From assembly GCA_011525905.1 (NCBI GenBank), contig WYBK01000004.1, positions 1 through 43,650 of the forward strand: 43,650 nt of DNA, in the 5' to 3' direction. The notes under the pieces were generated by a model. That model was not told the DNA's origin. It ran no database searches and saw only the letters and a program-made list of their open reading frames with translations. Below are positions 16,944 to 24,625 of the stretch, in pieces (the stretch's first letter is position 1; each line of letters begins with the position of its first letter). The DNA comes from Acidobacteriota bacterium (GTDB lineage: Bacteria > Acidobacteriota > Thermoanaerobaculia > Multivoradales > JAGPDF01). The position numbers and the translations under genes were made by a program.

Positions 16944-17852
16944 TCAGCCGAGCAGGTTTTCGAGCGCCGGCGGGAGGCGCGGGAAGAGGAACGAGTAGCC
17001 CGCCTCGAGCAGGCGCCGGGGCGCCAGCCGCTGCCCGGCGAGCAACATGCCGGCCATCTCACCGAGCGCGAGCTTCAGGGCGAACGCGGGAGCGCGCAGC
17101 AGGTTCGGCCGGCCGAGCGCGCGCGCCAGCTCGCGGCTGAGCTCGGTGTTTCTCACGGGCTCGGGAGCGACCAGGTTGTAGGCCCCCGAGGCGCCCGGCG
17201 CCTCGAGCAGGAAGCGGATGGCGCCGACCTCGTCGGCGACGTGCAGCCAGGGCATCCACTGCCGCCCCGATCCGAGCGGTCCGCCGACGCCGAAGCGGAA
17301 GGGGCGCGCCATCGCCGGCAGCGCGCCCCCCTCGCGGGCGAGCACCAGCCCGGTGCGCAGCAGCACGCGGCGGGCGCCGGCGCCTTCGACGCCGTCGCTC
17401 GCCCGCTCCCAGTCGAGCGACAGCTCCGCGAGAAATCCCTTGCCGGGCGCCGAATGCTCGTCGAGCGGTTCGTCCCCGCGGTCGCCGTAGAAGCCGACCG
17501 CCGAGGCCTGGAGCAGCAGCGCCGGAGGCCGGGTCGCCCGGCGGAACGCCTCGACCAGGGCAGCGGTCGGCTCGACGCGGCTCGAGCGCAGGACCCGCTT
17601 GCGCGCCGCCGTCCAGCGACGGTCGGCGATCCCCGCGCCACAGAGGTTGACCGTCGCGGCGGCGCCCTCGAGCTCGGCGGTCCAGCTCGCCAGCGTCCGG
17701 CCGTCCCAGGCGACCGCGCGGGCGCCGCGCGGCAGCCCCTCGATCCGCCCGGAGCGCGAGAGCACGGCGACCTCGCGCCCCTCCCCGGCCAGCGCGCCGA
17801 CCAGTGCCCGCCCGATCAGGCCGCTGCCGCCCGCGACGACGATCTTGCCCAA
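16944..17852 (-). CDS. TIGR01777-type NAD(P)-dependent sugar epimerase/dehydratase-like protein
   Basis: Protein of 302 residues with a TTG start preceded by GAGGAGGGG. The Rossmann fold begins IVVAGGSGLIGRAL (GxxGxxG, residues 4-16). Further family marks are VNLCGAGIADRRWTAARK, SAVGFYGDRGDE (containing the tyrosine of the active-site region), GGPLGSGRQWMPWLHVADEV and the C-terminal DUF1731-like stretch AFALKLALGEMAGMLLAGQRL. The family's substrate is not established. It lies between the ABC exporter and the DUF1295 gene with gaps of 16 and 6 bases. Confidence 0.93.
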   Translation of the reverse strand: MGKIVVAGGSGLIGRALVGALAGEGREVAVLSRSGRIEGLPRGARAVAWDGRTLASWTAELEGAAATVNLCGAGIADRRWTAARKRVLRSSRVEPTAALVEAFRRATRPPALLLQASAVGFYGDRGDEPLDEHSAPGKGFLAELSLDWERASDGVEGAGARRVLLRTGLVLAREGGALPAMARPFRFGVGGPLGSGRQWMPWLHVADEVGAIRFLLEAPGASGAYNLVAPEPVRNTELSRELARALGRPNLLRAPAFALKLALGEMAGMLLAGQRLAPRRLLEAGYSFLFPRLPPALENLLG

Positions 17853-17868
17853 AGCCCCTCCTCCCCGG

Positions 17869-19617
17869 TCAGCCGGCGGCGACCGCCAGCTCGTCCTCGA
17901 GCCGCTGCATCCGATCGAGGCGCGCGTAGAGACCGCCGCGCGCGACCAGCTCGGCGTGCGTGCCCCGCTCGACGATACGGCCGCGGTCGAGCACCAGGAT
18001 GAGGTCGGCGGCCGCCAGCGTCGACAGGCGGTGGGCGACGACGAACACGGTGCGCCCGCGAAACGCCGTGCCGAGGCCGGCGAGCACCGCCGCCTCGGTG
18101 CGCGCGTCGACCGCCGACAGGGCGTCGTCGAGCAGCAGGATGCGCGGCTCGCGCAGCAGCGCGCGGGCGAGCGCCACCCGCTGCTTCTGCCCTCCCGACA
18201 GCGTCAACCCCCGCTCGCCGACCGGAGTGTCGAGACCGCGCGGCAGCGCCGCGAGGTCGTGCGCGAGTCCCGCCCGGCGCACCACCTCCTCGATCTCGGC
18301 GCGCGTCGCTTCGGGGCGGCCGACGGCGACGTTCTCGGCGACCGTGGCCGAGAAGAGGAAGCTCTCTTGCGGGACCATCGCGATCTCGGCGCGCAGGCGA
18401 GCGAGCGGCCAGTCGCGCACGTCGACGCCGTCGAGGAAGACCGTCCCCGGCGGCGGGTCGACCAGCCGCGGCAGGAGGGCGAGGAGCGTCGACTTGCCGG
18501 CACCGGTCGGCCCGACGATGCCGACCACGGCGCCGGCCGCCACGTCGACCTCGATGCCGGCGAGCACCGCCGGCGCATCCGGGCGGAAAGCGAAGTCGAC
18601 GCCGGCGAAGCGCACCGCCCCCGCTGGTGCGTCGGGCAGGCGGGGCGTCGCCGGATCGGCGATCGCCGGCGCGACGTCGAGCACCTCGCGCAGCCGCAGC
18701 CAGGAGGCCGCCGCCCGCTGCGCGAGGTTCATCACCCAGCCGACCGCGATGGTCGGCCAGACCAGCTTGCCCAGGAAGAAATGGAAGGCGACGAAATCGC
18801 CCAGGCTGATCGCGCCCTGGATCACGCGCGCCCCCCCGAAGCCGAGCACCGCGACGAAGCCGACGCCGACGAGCAGCTGCAGCAGCGGGTGGAAGGCGCT
18901 CTGCCAGCGCGCCAGCCGGAGCGCAGCGGCGAGGTAGGCGCGATTGCGCTCTTCGAACGCGGAACGCTCGGTCGCCTCGCGCGCGTAGGCGCGCACGACC
19001 CGGACGCCGGCCAGGTTCTCCTGGGCGCGCGCCGAGAGCGCCGCGAACTCCCGCTGCACCACTTCGTAGCGGCGGTGGATTCGCTCGCCGAAGAGCCGGG
19101 TCGCGGCGGCGAGCAGCGGGGCGGCGACGAGCGAGACGCCGGTCAGCGCCGGGTCGATCCAGAGCATCGCCGCGAGCGCGCCCGCCGCGGTCGCCACGGT
19201 GTGCGTGGCGTACATGATCGCCGGCCCGCAGACCATGCGCACCGCGCCCAGGTCGCTCGACGAGCGCGCCAGCAGGTCGCCGATCCGGTGTTTCTGGTAG
19301 AAGGCGGCGGGCAGCCGCGCGAGGTGCGTGAAGTACTCGTTGCGCAGGTCGAACTCGATCTGGCGGCTGACCGCCACCAGGATCCGGCGCTGCAAGAAGT
19401 TGAAGACGCCCTGCAGCAGGGCGACGCCGAGCAGCAGGCCGGCGTAGCGGGCGACCGTGGCGCGCGAGGGCGCGGCCTCGAGCGCGTCGACCGCTCCGCC
19501 GAGCAGCAGCGGCGCCGCCAGCCCGAACGCCGCGGCGCCCAGGATCGAGGCGATGCCGGCGGCCACGCGCGACCGGTAGGGACGGAACCAGGGGAGCAGC
19601 TCGGCGAGGCGTCTCAT
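17869..19617 (-). CDS. ABC exporter, fused membrane and ATPase half-transporter (MsbA/MdlB type)
   Basis: Half-size exporter of 582 residues. An N-terminal six-helix domain (about 10-310) includes the intracellular loop sequence RIGDLLARSSSDLGAVR. The nucleotide-binding domain has Walker A GPTGAGKST (about 368-376), the Q-loop VPQESFLF, signature LSGGQKQRVALARAL, Walker B ILLLDDALSAVD and the H-loop VVAHRLST; all catalytic residues are intact. The substrate cannot be told from sequence alone. Its position two genes from an LpxL-like acyltransferase and manC makes lipid A or lipid-linked glycan export plausible. Confidence 0.94.
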   Translation of the reverse strand: MRRLAELLPWFRPYRSRVAAGIASILGAAAFGLAAPLLLGGAVDALEAAPSRATVARYAGLLLGVALLQGVFNFLQRRILVAVSRQIEFDLRNEYFTHLARLPAAFYQKHRIGDLLARSSSDLGAVRMVCGPAIMYATHTVATAAGALAAMLWIDPALTGVSLVAAPLLAAATRLFGERIHRRYEVVQREFAALSARAQENLAGVRVVRAYAREATERSAFEERNRAYLAAALRLARWQSAFHPLLQLLVGVGFVAVLGFGGARVIQGAISLGDFVAFHFFLGKLVWPTIAVGWVMNLAQRAAASWLRLREVLDVAPAIADPATPRLPDAPAGAVRFAGVDFAFRPDAPAVLAGIEVDVAAGAVVGIVGPTGAGKSTLLALLPRLVDPPPGTVFLDGVDVRDWPLARLRAEIAMVPQESFLFSATVAENVAVGRPEATRAEIEEVVRRAGLAHDLAALPRGLDTPVGERGLTLSGGQKQRVALARALLREPRILLLDDALSAVDARTEAAVLAGLGTAFRGRTVFVVAHRLSTLAAADLILVLDRGRIVERGTHAELVARGGLYARLDRMQRLEDELAVAAG

Positions 19618-19653
19618 GGCGCCCGAGGGGGGTCGAGGATAGCAGCGCCGCGG

Positions 19654-20331
19654 TCAGCCGGGCGCGGCGCCGCTCGCCGCCGCGATCTCGACGACGCCCG
19701 CGGGGTGCGGCGTGGCGGCGCCGGCGAGCCGCGCCTCGAGGCGCAGGATCGGCCGCCCCTCGGCCTCGTATTTCGCCTCGTAGTTGGTGCGGGCGCCGCC
19801 CGGCCAACCGCCCTCGACGCGCTCGACCACGAGCGCCGGGTGGGCGGCGAGCAGCGCGGCGACCTCCTCGCCGTACTCGAGGAAGTCGGTGGCGAAGCAG
19901 AGGCGCCCGCCCGGCTCGAGGAGCCCGAGGACCAGGTCGACGCTGGCGGCCGAGAAGAGACGCCGCTTCTGGTGCCGGCTCTTCGGCCAAGGGTCGGGGA
20001 AATAGACGTGGACGGTCGCGGCGAAGCCGCGCGGCAGCCCGGCGGCGAGCAGGTAGAGCGCCTCGCCGTGCAGCAGCGCCAGGTTGGCGAGCCGGCGGCG
20101 TGCCAGGCGGCGGGCCGCGAGGGCGAAGTACTCGCGCGCCACCTCGATGCCGAGGAAGCGCCGCTCCGGCTCGGCCGCCGCCCGAGCGAGCAGGAAGCGC
20201 CCCTTGCCGAAGCCGATCTCGACCTCCCAGGGGCCGCCGCCGGCGGCGAGATCGTCGAGCCCTTCGGCGCGGCCGATCCCGGCGAAGGGACGGATTCCGG
20301 CCCGGGTCGCCAGCTCGACCGGGCGAATCAG
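19654..20331 (-). CDS. trmB: tRNA (guanine-N7)-methyltransferase, probable CTG start
   Basis: Methylates G46 of tRNA using S-adenosylmethionine. SAM motif I is WEVEIGFGKGRFLL, followed by FLGIEVAREY and the family signature VHVYFPDPWPKSRHQKRRL, then FATDFLEYGEEV and TNYEAKYE; all are intact. No ATG, GTG or TTG lies in frame upstream of motif I. The next start-like codon, GTG at 20142, is inside the SAM fold and too late. The CTG at 20331 sits 8 bases after the acyltransferase stop and 5 bases after a GAGG that overlaps that stop, and gives 225 residues. ATT at 20328 is an alternative. Confidence 0.88.
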   Translation of the reverse strand: MIRPVELATRAGIRPFAGIGRAEGLDDLAAGGGPWEVEIGFGKGRFLLARAAAEPERRFLGIEVAREYFALAARRLARRRLANLALLHGEALYLLAAGLPRGFAATVHVYFPDPWPKSRHQKRRLFSAASVDLVLGLLEPGGRLCFATDFLEYGEEVAALLAAHPALVVERVEGGWPGGARTNYEAKYEAEGRPILRLEARLAGAATPHPAGVVEIAAASGAAPG

Positions 20332-20338
20332 GGGCGCC

Positions 20339-21337
20339 TCACGCCCGGCCGGCGGCGCTCGCCGCGCGGTTTCCCGTCGCGGCGTCGAGCGCGCTCGGGT
20401 CGGGAGCCTGCGGCCAGAAGTCGTAGAAGGTGTACCACTGGTCGGGCCAGCGGCGCACCGCGCGCTCGAGCACGCCGACCCAGCGCTCGAGGGCGCGCCG
20501 GACGTCTCCCTCCCGGTCGGCGCTGCGCTCGACGGCGATCGGCTCGCCGAGCTCGATCTCGAAGCGGTGGTCCGGCGTGTAGGCGATGAAGGTCGGCAGC
20601 AGGAGGGCGCCGCTCATGCGGGCGAGGTGGAACGGCCCGGTCGGGAAGCTCGCCGGCGCCCCGAAGAAGGGCAGCGTCATGCCGGCGTCGCGAAAGTCGC
20701 GGTCGCCCTGCAGAGCGACCAGGCGTCCCTCGGCGAAGGCCCGCAGCACGGGCAGGCTCGAGAAGCGGTCCCCGGGCTGGATGGCGATCTCCTCGACCGA
20801 GCCGAGCCGCCGCAGCAGGCTGCGGAAGAGCTCGGCCTCGCCGAAGGCGTCGGGCACGTAGACGATCGACACCGGCAGCTCCGCCTGACCGGCGAGCACC
20901 GCGCCGAGCTCCCAGTTGCCGACGTGCGCGGTCATCAGGATGATCCGCTCGCCGGCGGCGCGCCGGGCGCGCAGCGGATCGAGCGCCGCCGGATCGCCGC
21001 CGACCACCAGCGCGCGCAGCCGCTCGGGGGGGAGCTGGGCGAAGCGGAAGAGGTCGGCCCAGTAGTAGGCGAGGTGGAAGAACATCCGCCGCGTCGCGCG
21101 GCGCACCTCGGCCGAGTCGGGCGGCAGGCCGAGGACCCGCCCGAGGTTGCGCGCGATCGCCCGGTGCGGCGCCCGGTAGAGCGACATCACCAGCGAGATG
21201 ATCCGCCGCGCCCCCCAGAAGAGGAACCAGCGCGGCACCCGCGGCGCCAGCCAGGCGAGCGCCGGGAAGCCGCGCCGGATCGCCCAGCGGTTGAAGCGAT
21301 CGGAGAGCCGGCTCGGCGGAGCGATCTTCCACTGCAT
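20339..21337 (-). CDS. LpxL/HtrB-like lipid A acyltransferase
   Basis: Member of the lysophospholipid acyltransferase family that adds late acyl chains to lipid A (332 residues). An N-terminal hydrophobic anchor (about 30-52) precedes the catalytic motif HVGNWE (HX4E) in LMTAHVGNWELGAVLAG. Later come ALQGDRDFRDAGMTLPFFGAP, PTGPFHLAR and the C-terminal WYTFYDFWP; all are typical. I start at ATG 21337, 7 bases after the manC stop. Because Gram-negative outer membranes vary, the true acceptor could be another glycolipid. Confidence 0.88.
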   Translation of the reverse strand: MQWKIAPPSRLSDRFNRWAIRRGFPALAWLAPRVPRWFLFWGARRIISLVMSLYRAPHRAIARNLGRVLGLPPDSAEVRRATRRMFFHLAYYWADLFRFAQLPPERLRALVVGGDPAALDPLRARRAAGERIILMTAHVGNWELGAVLAGQAELPVSIVYVPDAFGEAELFRSLLRRLGSVEEIAIQPGDRFSSLPVLRAFAEGRLVALQGDRDFRDAGMTLPFFGAPASFPTGPFHLARMSGALLLPTFIAYTPDHRFEIELGEPIAVERSADREGDVRRALERWVGVLERAVRRWPDQWYTFYDFWPQAPDPSALDAATGNRAASAAGRA

Positions 21338-21344
21338 GGCTGGA

Positions 21345-22397
21345 TCAGAGCAGATCGTCGCGGCCGTTCGACTCGAGCCGCTCGACGATCCGCCGCACCT
21401 CTTGCGCGCGCTCGCGCGGCAGCACCAGGACCGCGTCGCCGGTGCGCACCACGACCAACCCCTCGACGCCGACCACGGCGATCGTCCCCTGCTCGGCGAA
21501 CAGCAGGTTGTCGCGCGCGTCGACCGCGACCGCACTGCCGTGGACGCGGTTGCCGGCGCCGTCGCCGGGCAGCGCGTCGTGGAGCGCCTGCCAGGAGCCG
21601 AGGTCGTCCCAGCCGCATTCGAGCGGCAGGGTGGCGAAGCCCTCGAGCTTCTCCATCACGGCGACGTCGATCGAAACCGCCGGCAGCGCGGCGAAGCGCC
21701 GGGCGGCCGACGACGGGTCGCCCTCGAGCGCCGCGAGGCCCGCACCGACCTCCGGGGCGAGGCGCGCGATCGCGGCGCGCATGGTCTCGCCACGGAAGAC
21801 GAAGATGCCGCCGTTCCAGAGGTGGCGGCCGCCCGCCAGGAAGCGCTCCGCGGTCGCCCGGTCGGGCTTCTCGCGGAAGCGCACCACCTCGCGCAGGCCG
21901 GGCGCTCCGGGCAGCGCCTCGCCGACCTCGAGGTAGCCGAAGCCGGTCTCCGCGCGGGTCGGCACGACGCCGAGCGCCAGCACCCGGTCGTCGCGCTCGG
22001 CGACCTCGGCCGCGGCGGCCAGCGTGGCGCGGAAGGCCTCCGGCTCGGCCACGCGGTGGTCGGACGGCAGCACCGCGACCGCCCCCCGGCGGGCCTCGAC
22101 CGGCATCCGGGCGAGCGCGAAGCCGATCGCCGGCGCCGTGTTGCGCGGCGCCGGCTCGACCACCAGCCGATCGGGGCCGAGCCCGGGCAGCTGCTCGCGC
22201 ACGGCCGCGGCGAGCGCCGGCGTGGTCGCCACCCAGACCCGCTCGGCGGGCACCAGCGGCGCCAGCCGGTCGACCGTCGCCTGGAGCAGCGAGCGTCCGC
22301 CGTCGAGCGCGAGCAGCTGCTTGGGACGCGAGCGGCGGGAGGCGGGCCAGAATCGGGTGCCGGAGCCACCGGCGAGGACGAGGGCCGAGAGCGGCAT
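21345..22397 (-). CDS. manC: Mannose-1-phosphate guanylyltransferase
   Basis: Makes GDP-mannose from mannose-1-phosphate and GTP for surface glycans. I use ATG 22397 (350 residues); a GTG three codons earlier is also possible. The nucleotidyltransferase loop LAGGSGTRFWPASRRSRPKQLL is at 8-29, with VEPAPRNTAPAIGFA and AVLPSDHRV following, then FREKPDR and WNGGIFVF. There is no isomerase cupin domain, so this is the single-function form. TAGACT lies 9 bases before the start codon. It heads the six-gene minus-strand operon ending at 15959. Confidence 0.94.
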   Translation of the reverse strand: MPLSALVLAGGSGTRFWPASRRSRPKQLLALDGGRSLLQATVDRLAPLVPAERVWVATTPALAAAVREQLPGLGPDRLVVEPAPRNTAPAIGFALARMPVEARRGAVAVLPSDHRVAEPEAFRATLAAAAEVAERDDRVLALGVVPTRAETGFGYLEVGEALPGAPGLREVVRFREKPDRATAERFLAGGRHLWNGGIFVFRGETMRAAIARLAPEVGAGLAALEGDPSSAARRFAALPAVSIDVAVMEKLEGFATLPLECGWDDLGSWQALHDALPGDGAGNRVHGSAVAVDARDNLLFAEQGTIAVVGVEGLVVVRTGDAVLVLPRERAQEVRRIVERLESNGRDDLL

Positions 22398-22505
22398 GGA
22401 CCGCACAGTCTAGCAACCCGAGGCCCGCCCCTCGGCGCCCGCGCGCCCGCCCGCGGGGTGGCGGCGCGGCGCCGGCGCGCGCCTAGGCTCGCGCAGGAGG
22501 TGGCC

Positions 22506-22964
22506 ATGGCCCTGACCGAGCTGCTCGCCGCTCGCCGCGACCGCATCGTCGAGGAGGCGCTCACCGCCCTCGATCGCGCTCACCTCGCCCACTACGAGGC
22601 GACCGACGAGCCCGAGCGGCGCGAGCGGCTGACCGCGCTCTACGACCTGGCCGCCGAGGCGGTGACCTCGCGCAACCTCACCCGGCTGCTGCACCATGCC
22701 GAGCGGGTGGCGCGCGCCCGCTTCGCGGACGGTTACGACCTGACCGAGGTCCAGACCGCGTTCAACGTCCTCGAGGAGCGGCTCTGGAGCGCACTGGTAG
22801 AGGAGTTGCCGCCCGCGGAGCTCGCCCGAGCCGTCGGCCTGGTCGGCACCGCCCTCGGCGCCGGCAAGGACCGGCTCGCGGCGACCTACGTCGAGCTCGT
22901 CTCGCGCGGCCGCGTGCCGACGCTCGACCTCGCCGCCCTCTTCGCCGGCACCGCTGGCGGCTGA
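22506..22964 (+). CDS. RsbRD_N-like helical protein
   Basis: All-helical protein of 152 residues resembling the N-terminal non-haem-globin domain of RsbR-type stressosome co-antagonists (RsbRD_N), without the C-terminal STAS domain. The pattern is a start like [14 protein letters not shown], a middle [18 protein letters not shown] and a final helix [23 protein letters not shown] precedes the ATG at an ideal distance. A role as a sensory or adaptor domain is inferred from the family; I see no kinase or STAS partner nearby. The assignment is by overall pattern only. Confidence 0.6.
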   Translation: MALTELLAARRDRIVEEALTALDRAHLAHYEATDEPERRERLTALYDLAAEAVTSRNLTRLLHHAERVARARFADGYDLTEVQTAFNVLEERLWSALVEELPPAELARAVGLVGTALGAGKDRLAATYVELVSRGRVPTLDLAALFAGTAGG

Positions 22965-23094
22965 CGCTCCGCCGGAGCCGGCGCCCATGGCAGAATCGCC
23001 GGCGTCCGTGACGAGGAACGATACGGAGAGGATCCCGCGGGCGGCCGCGCGCGGCCGCGAGCCAGCGCGCGCCGACGCCGAGCCGGAGCGCCTG

Positions 23095-23202
23095 ATGCGC
23101 ACCTGCCCGAACTGCGGCGCCGAGCTCGCGGAGCGCAAGTGCAAGCTCTACTGCCCGCGGCCGGGGTGCGGCTTCTACCTCTCCTGCGCCGACTTCCTCT
23201 GA
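23095..23202 (+). CDS. 35-residue zinc-ribbon microprotein
   Basis: Tiny protein with three Cys pairs: CPNC near the start, then CKLYC and CGFYLSC. The first four Cys form a plausible zinc ribbon. GGAG lies 6 bases upstream of the ATG at 23095, so I prefer this start. An ATG at 22987 in the same frame would add 36 Arg/Ala-rich residues that look non-conserved. The sequence pattern TCPNCGAEL...CP.PGCG is that of short orphan zinc-ribbon proteins whose role is unknown. It follows the RsbRD_N-like gene by 130 bases. Confidence 0.65.
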   Translation: MRTCPNCGAELAERKCKLYCPRPGCGFYLSCADFL

Positions 23203-23268
23203 ACCGACCGGCGCGCGGGCCCGAGCCCCGAGCGCCGCGCTCGAAACGAACACGACCCGGGAGACACC

Positions 23269-23904
23269 ATGACCCGACGCCTCGCCCTCGCCGCCACCCT
23301 CGCCCTGCTGGCCGCCGCCGCGCCCCTCGCCGCCCTCGACGAGGGCAAGCTCGACCCCGCTTGGTTCGGTGCGGTGTCCGAGTTCCGCGAGGCCGAGGAG
23401 ATCGACTACCTCTGGGTCAGGCCCGGCTTCTCCTTCCAGGGCAAGAGAGTGCATTTCGACGCCTGGCAGGAGACGAGCTTCCTCGGCGAGAAAGCGAGCG
23501 AACGCGACGCCAAGGACAAGCGGCTGGCCAACGACCTGACCGAGAAGATGCCCGAGCTGTTCGCCGAGGCCTTCGAGAACGCCTTGAGCGGCAAGGTGAC
23601 GGTGGTCGCGTCGGGCGGCGACGTGCGGGCCGTCGGCCGGATCGTCGACTGCTCGACCGGCAGCGCGGCGGCGAAGTTCTGGGTCGGCATGGGCGCCGGG
23701 GCCGGCTCGACGACCATGGACCTGAAGTTCGTCGACGCGGCGAGCGGAGAGCTGCTGGTCGCCCTCCACCACCGCGTGGTCTCGGGCACGACCCTCTCGA
23801 CCACCGAGTCGAAGCTGACCAACTGGATCGACGAGCTCGCCGAGGAGATCGGCAAGAAGGGGATCGAGTCGCTCTACCAGAAGGGCAAGCGGGTCAAGGA
23901 GTGA
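23269..23904 (+). CDS. Secreted DUF4410-like protein
   Basis: Protein of 211 residues with a signal peptide (about 1-23, cut near PLAA). The mature part resembles DUF4410: VGRIVDCSTGSAAAKFWVGMGAGAGSTTMDLKF (about 126-158), a glycine-rich beta hairpin typical of small periplasmic or outer-membrane proteins. The one Cys is not in a lipobox. GGGAG precedes the ATG. Function is unknown. Its end overlaps the convergent deiodinase-like gene by 11 bases. Confidence 0.75.
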   Translation: MTRRLALAATLALLAAAAPLAALDEGKLDPAWFGAVSEFREAEEIDYLWVRPGFSFQGKRVHFDAWQETSFLGEKASERDAKDKRLANDLTEKMPELFAEAFENALSGKVTVVASGGDVRAVGRIVDCSTGSAAAKFWVGMGAGAGSTTMDLKFVDAASGELLVALHHRVVSGTTLSTTESKLTNWIDELAEEIGKKGIESLYQKGKRVKE

Positions 23905-24589
23905 GGCCCGCGCCGCCCGGGCCCTCGAGCCAGACGGTGACGCTGTCGAGCGGCTTGCGCTCGAGGGCGGGGACGCGGCACTCGGGCGCCGGGTAGCCGA
24001 CGGGGAAGAGGACGAACGGCTTCTCGTTGTCCGGCCGGCCGAGGATCCGGTTGAGGAAGGCCATCGGGCTCGGCGTGTGGGTGAGCGTCGCGAGCCCCAT
24101 CGCGTGCAGCGCCGCGATGAAGAGGCCGCAGGCGAGGCCGACGCTCTCCTTGACGTAGTAGTTCTTGACCTTCGTGCCGTCGGGCCGTGCCTCCCAGAGC
24201 TCGGCGAAGACCACGACGATCCAGGGGACGACCTCGAGAAACGGCTTGCGCCAGTCGGTGCCGAGCGGCTCGAGCGCGGCGAGCCACTCGGGAGACATCC
24301 GGTGCTCGTAGCTCTCCCGCTCCTCGGCCTCGGCGGCGAGCCGGATCGCGCGCTTGACCGCCGGATCGGCGACCGCGACGAAGCGCCAGGGCTGCCGGTG
24401 CGCCCCCGACGGCGCGCTCGCCGCCGTCCGGATGGCGAGCTCGACCAGCTCGCGCGGCACCGGGTCGGGCGCGAACTCGCGCACGCTGCGGCGCCGACGC
24501 ATCTCGGCGAAGAAGGCCTCGGCGCGGCGGCGCATCTCGGCCTCGGGGAGGCGCTCGAAGAGGAGCGGAACGGTCGGCAGAGGGCTCAT
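23894..24589 (-). CDS. Iodotyrosine deiodinase-like flavin reductase (nitroreductase fold)
   Basis: FMN protein of 231 residues in the nitroreductase superfamily. Beyond the fold marks (RRSVREF, SGAHRQPW, GLACGLFIAALH), it keeps the substrate lid of iodotyrosine deiodinase. E90, Y94 and K115 are spaced exactly as Glu157, Tyr161 and Lys182 of the human enzyme, which bind the amino acid zwitterion of the halotyrosine. The end ERKPLDSVTVW also matches. Reductive dehalogenation of halotyrosines is therefore the best guess; the physiological substrate in bacteria is uncertain. It follows the GH44 gene by 36 bases. Confidence 0.85.
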   Translation of the reverse strand: MSPLPTVPLLFERLPEAEMRRRAEAFFAEMRRRRSVREFAPDPVPRELVELAIRTAASAPSGAHRQPWRFVAVADPAVKRAIRLAAEAEERESYEHRMSPEWLAALEPLGTDWRKPFLEVVPWIVVVFAELWEARPDGTKVKNYYVKESVGLACGLFIAALHAMGLATLTHTPSPMAFLNRILGRPDNEKPFVLFPVGYPAPECRVPALERKPLDSVTVWLEGPGGAGLTP

Positions 24590-24625
24590 GCCGGCGACGA
24601 TACTGCGCGCCGGGGTGGATCGACC

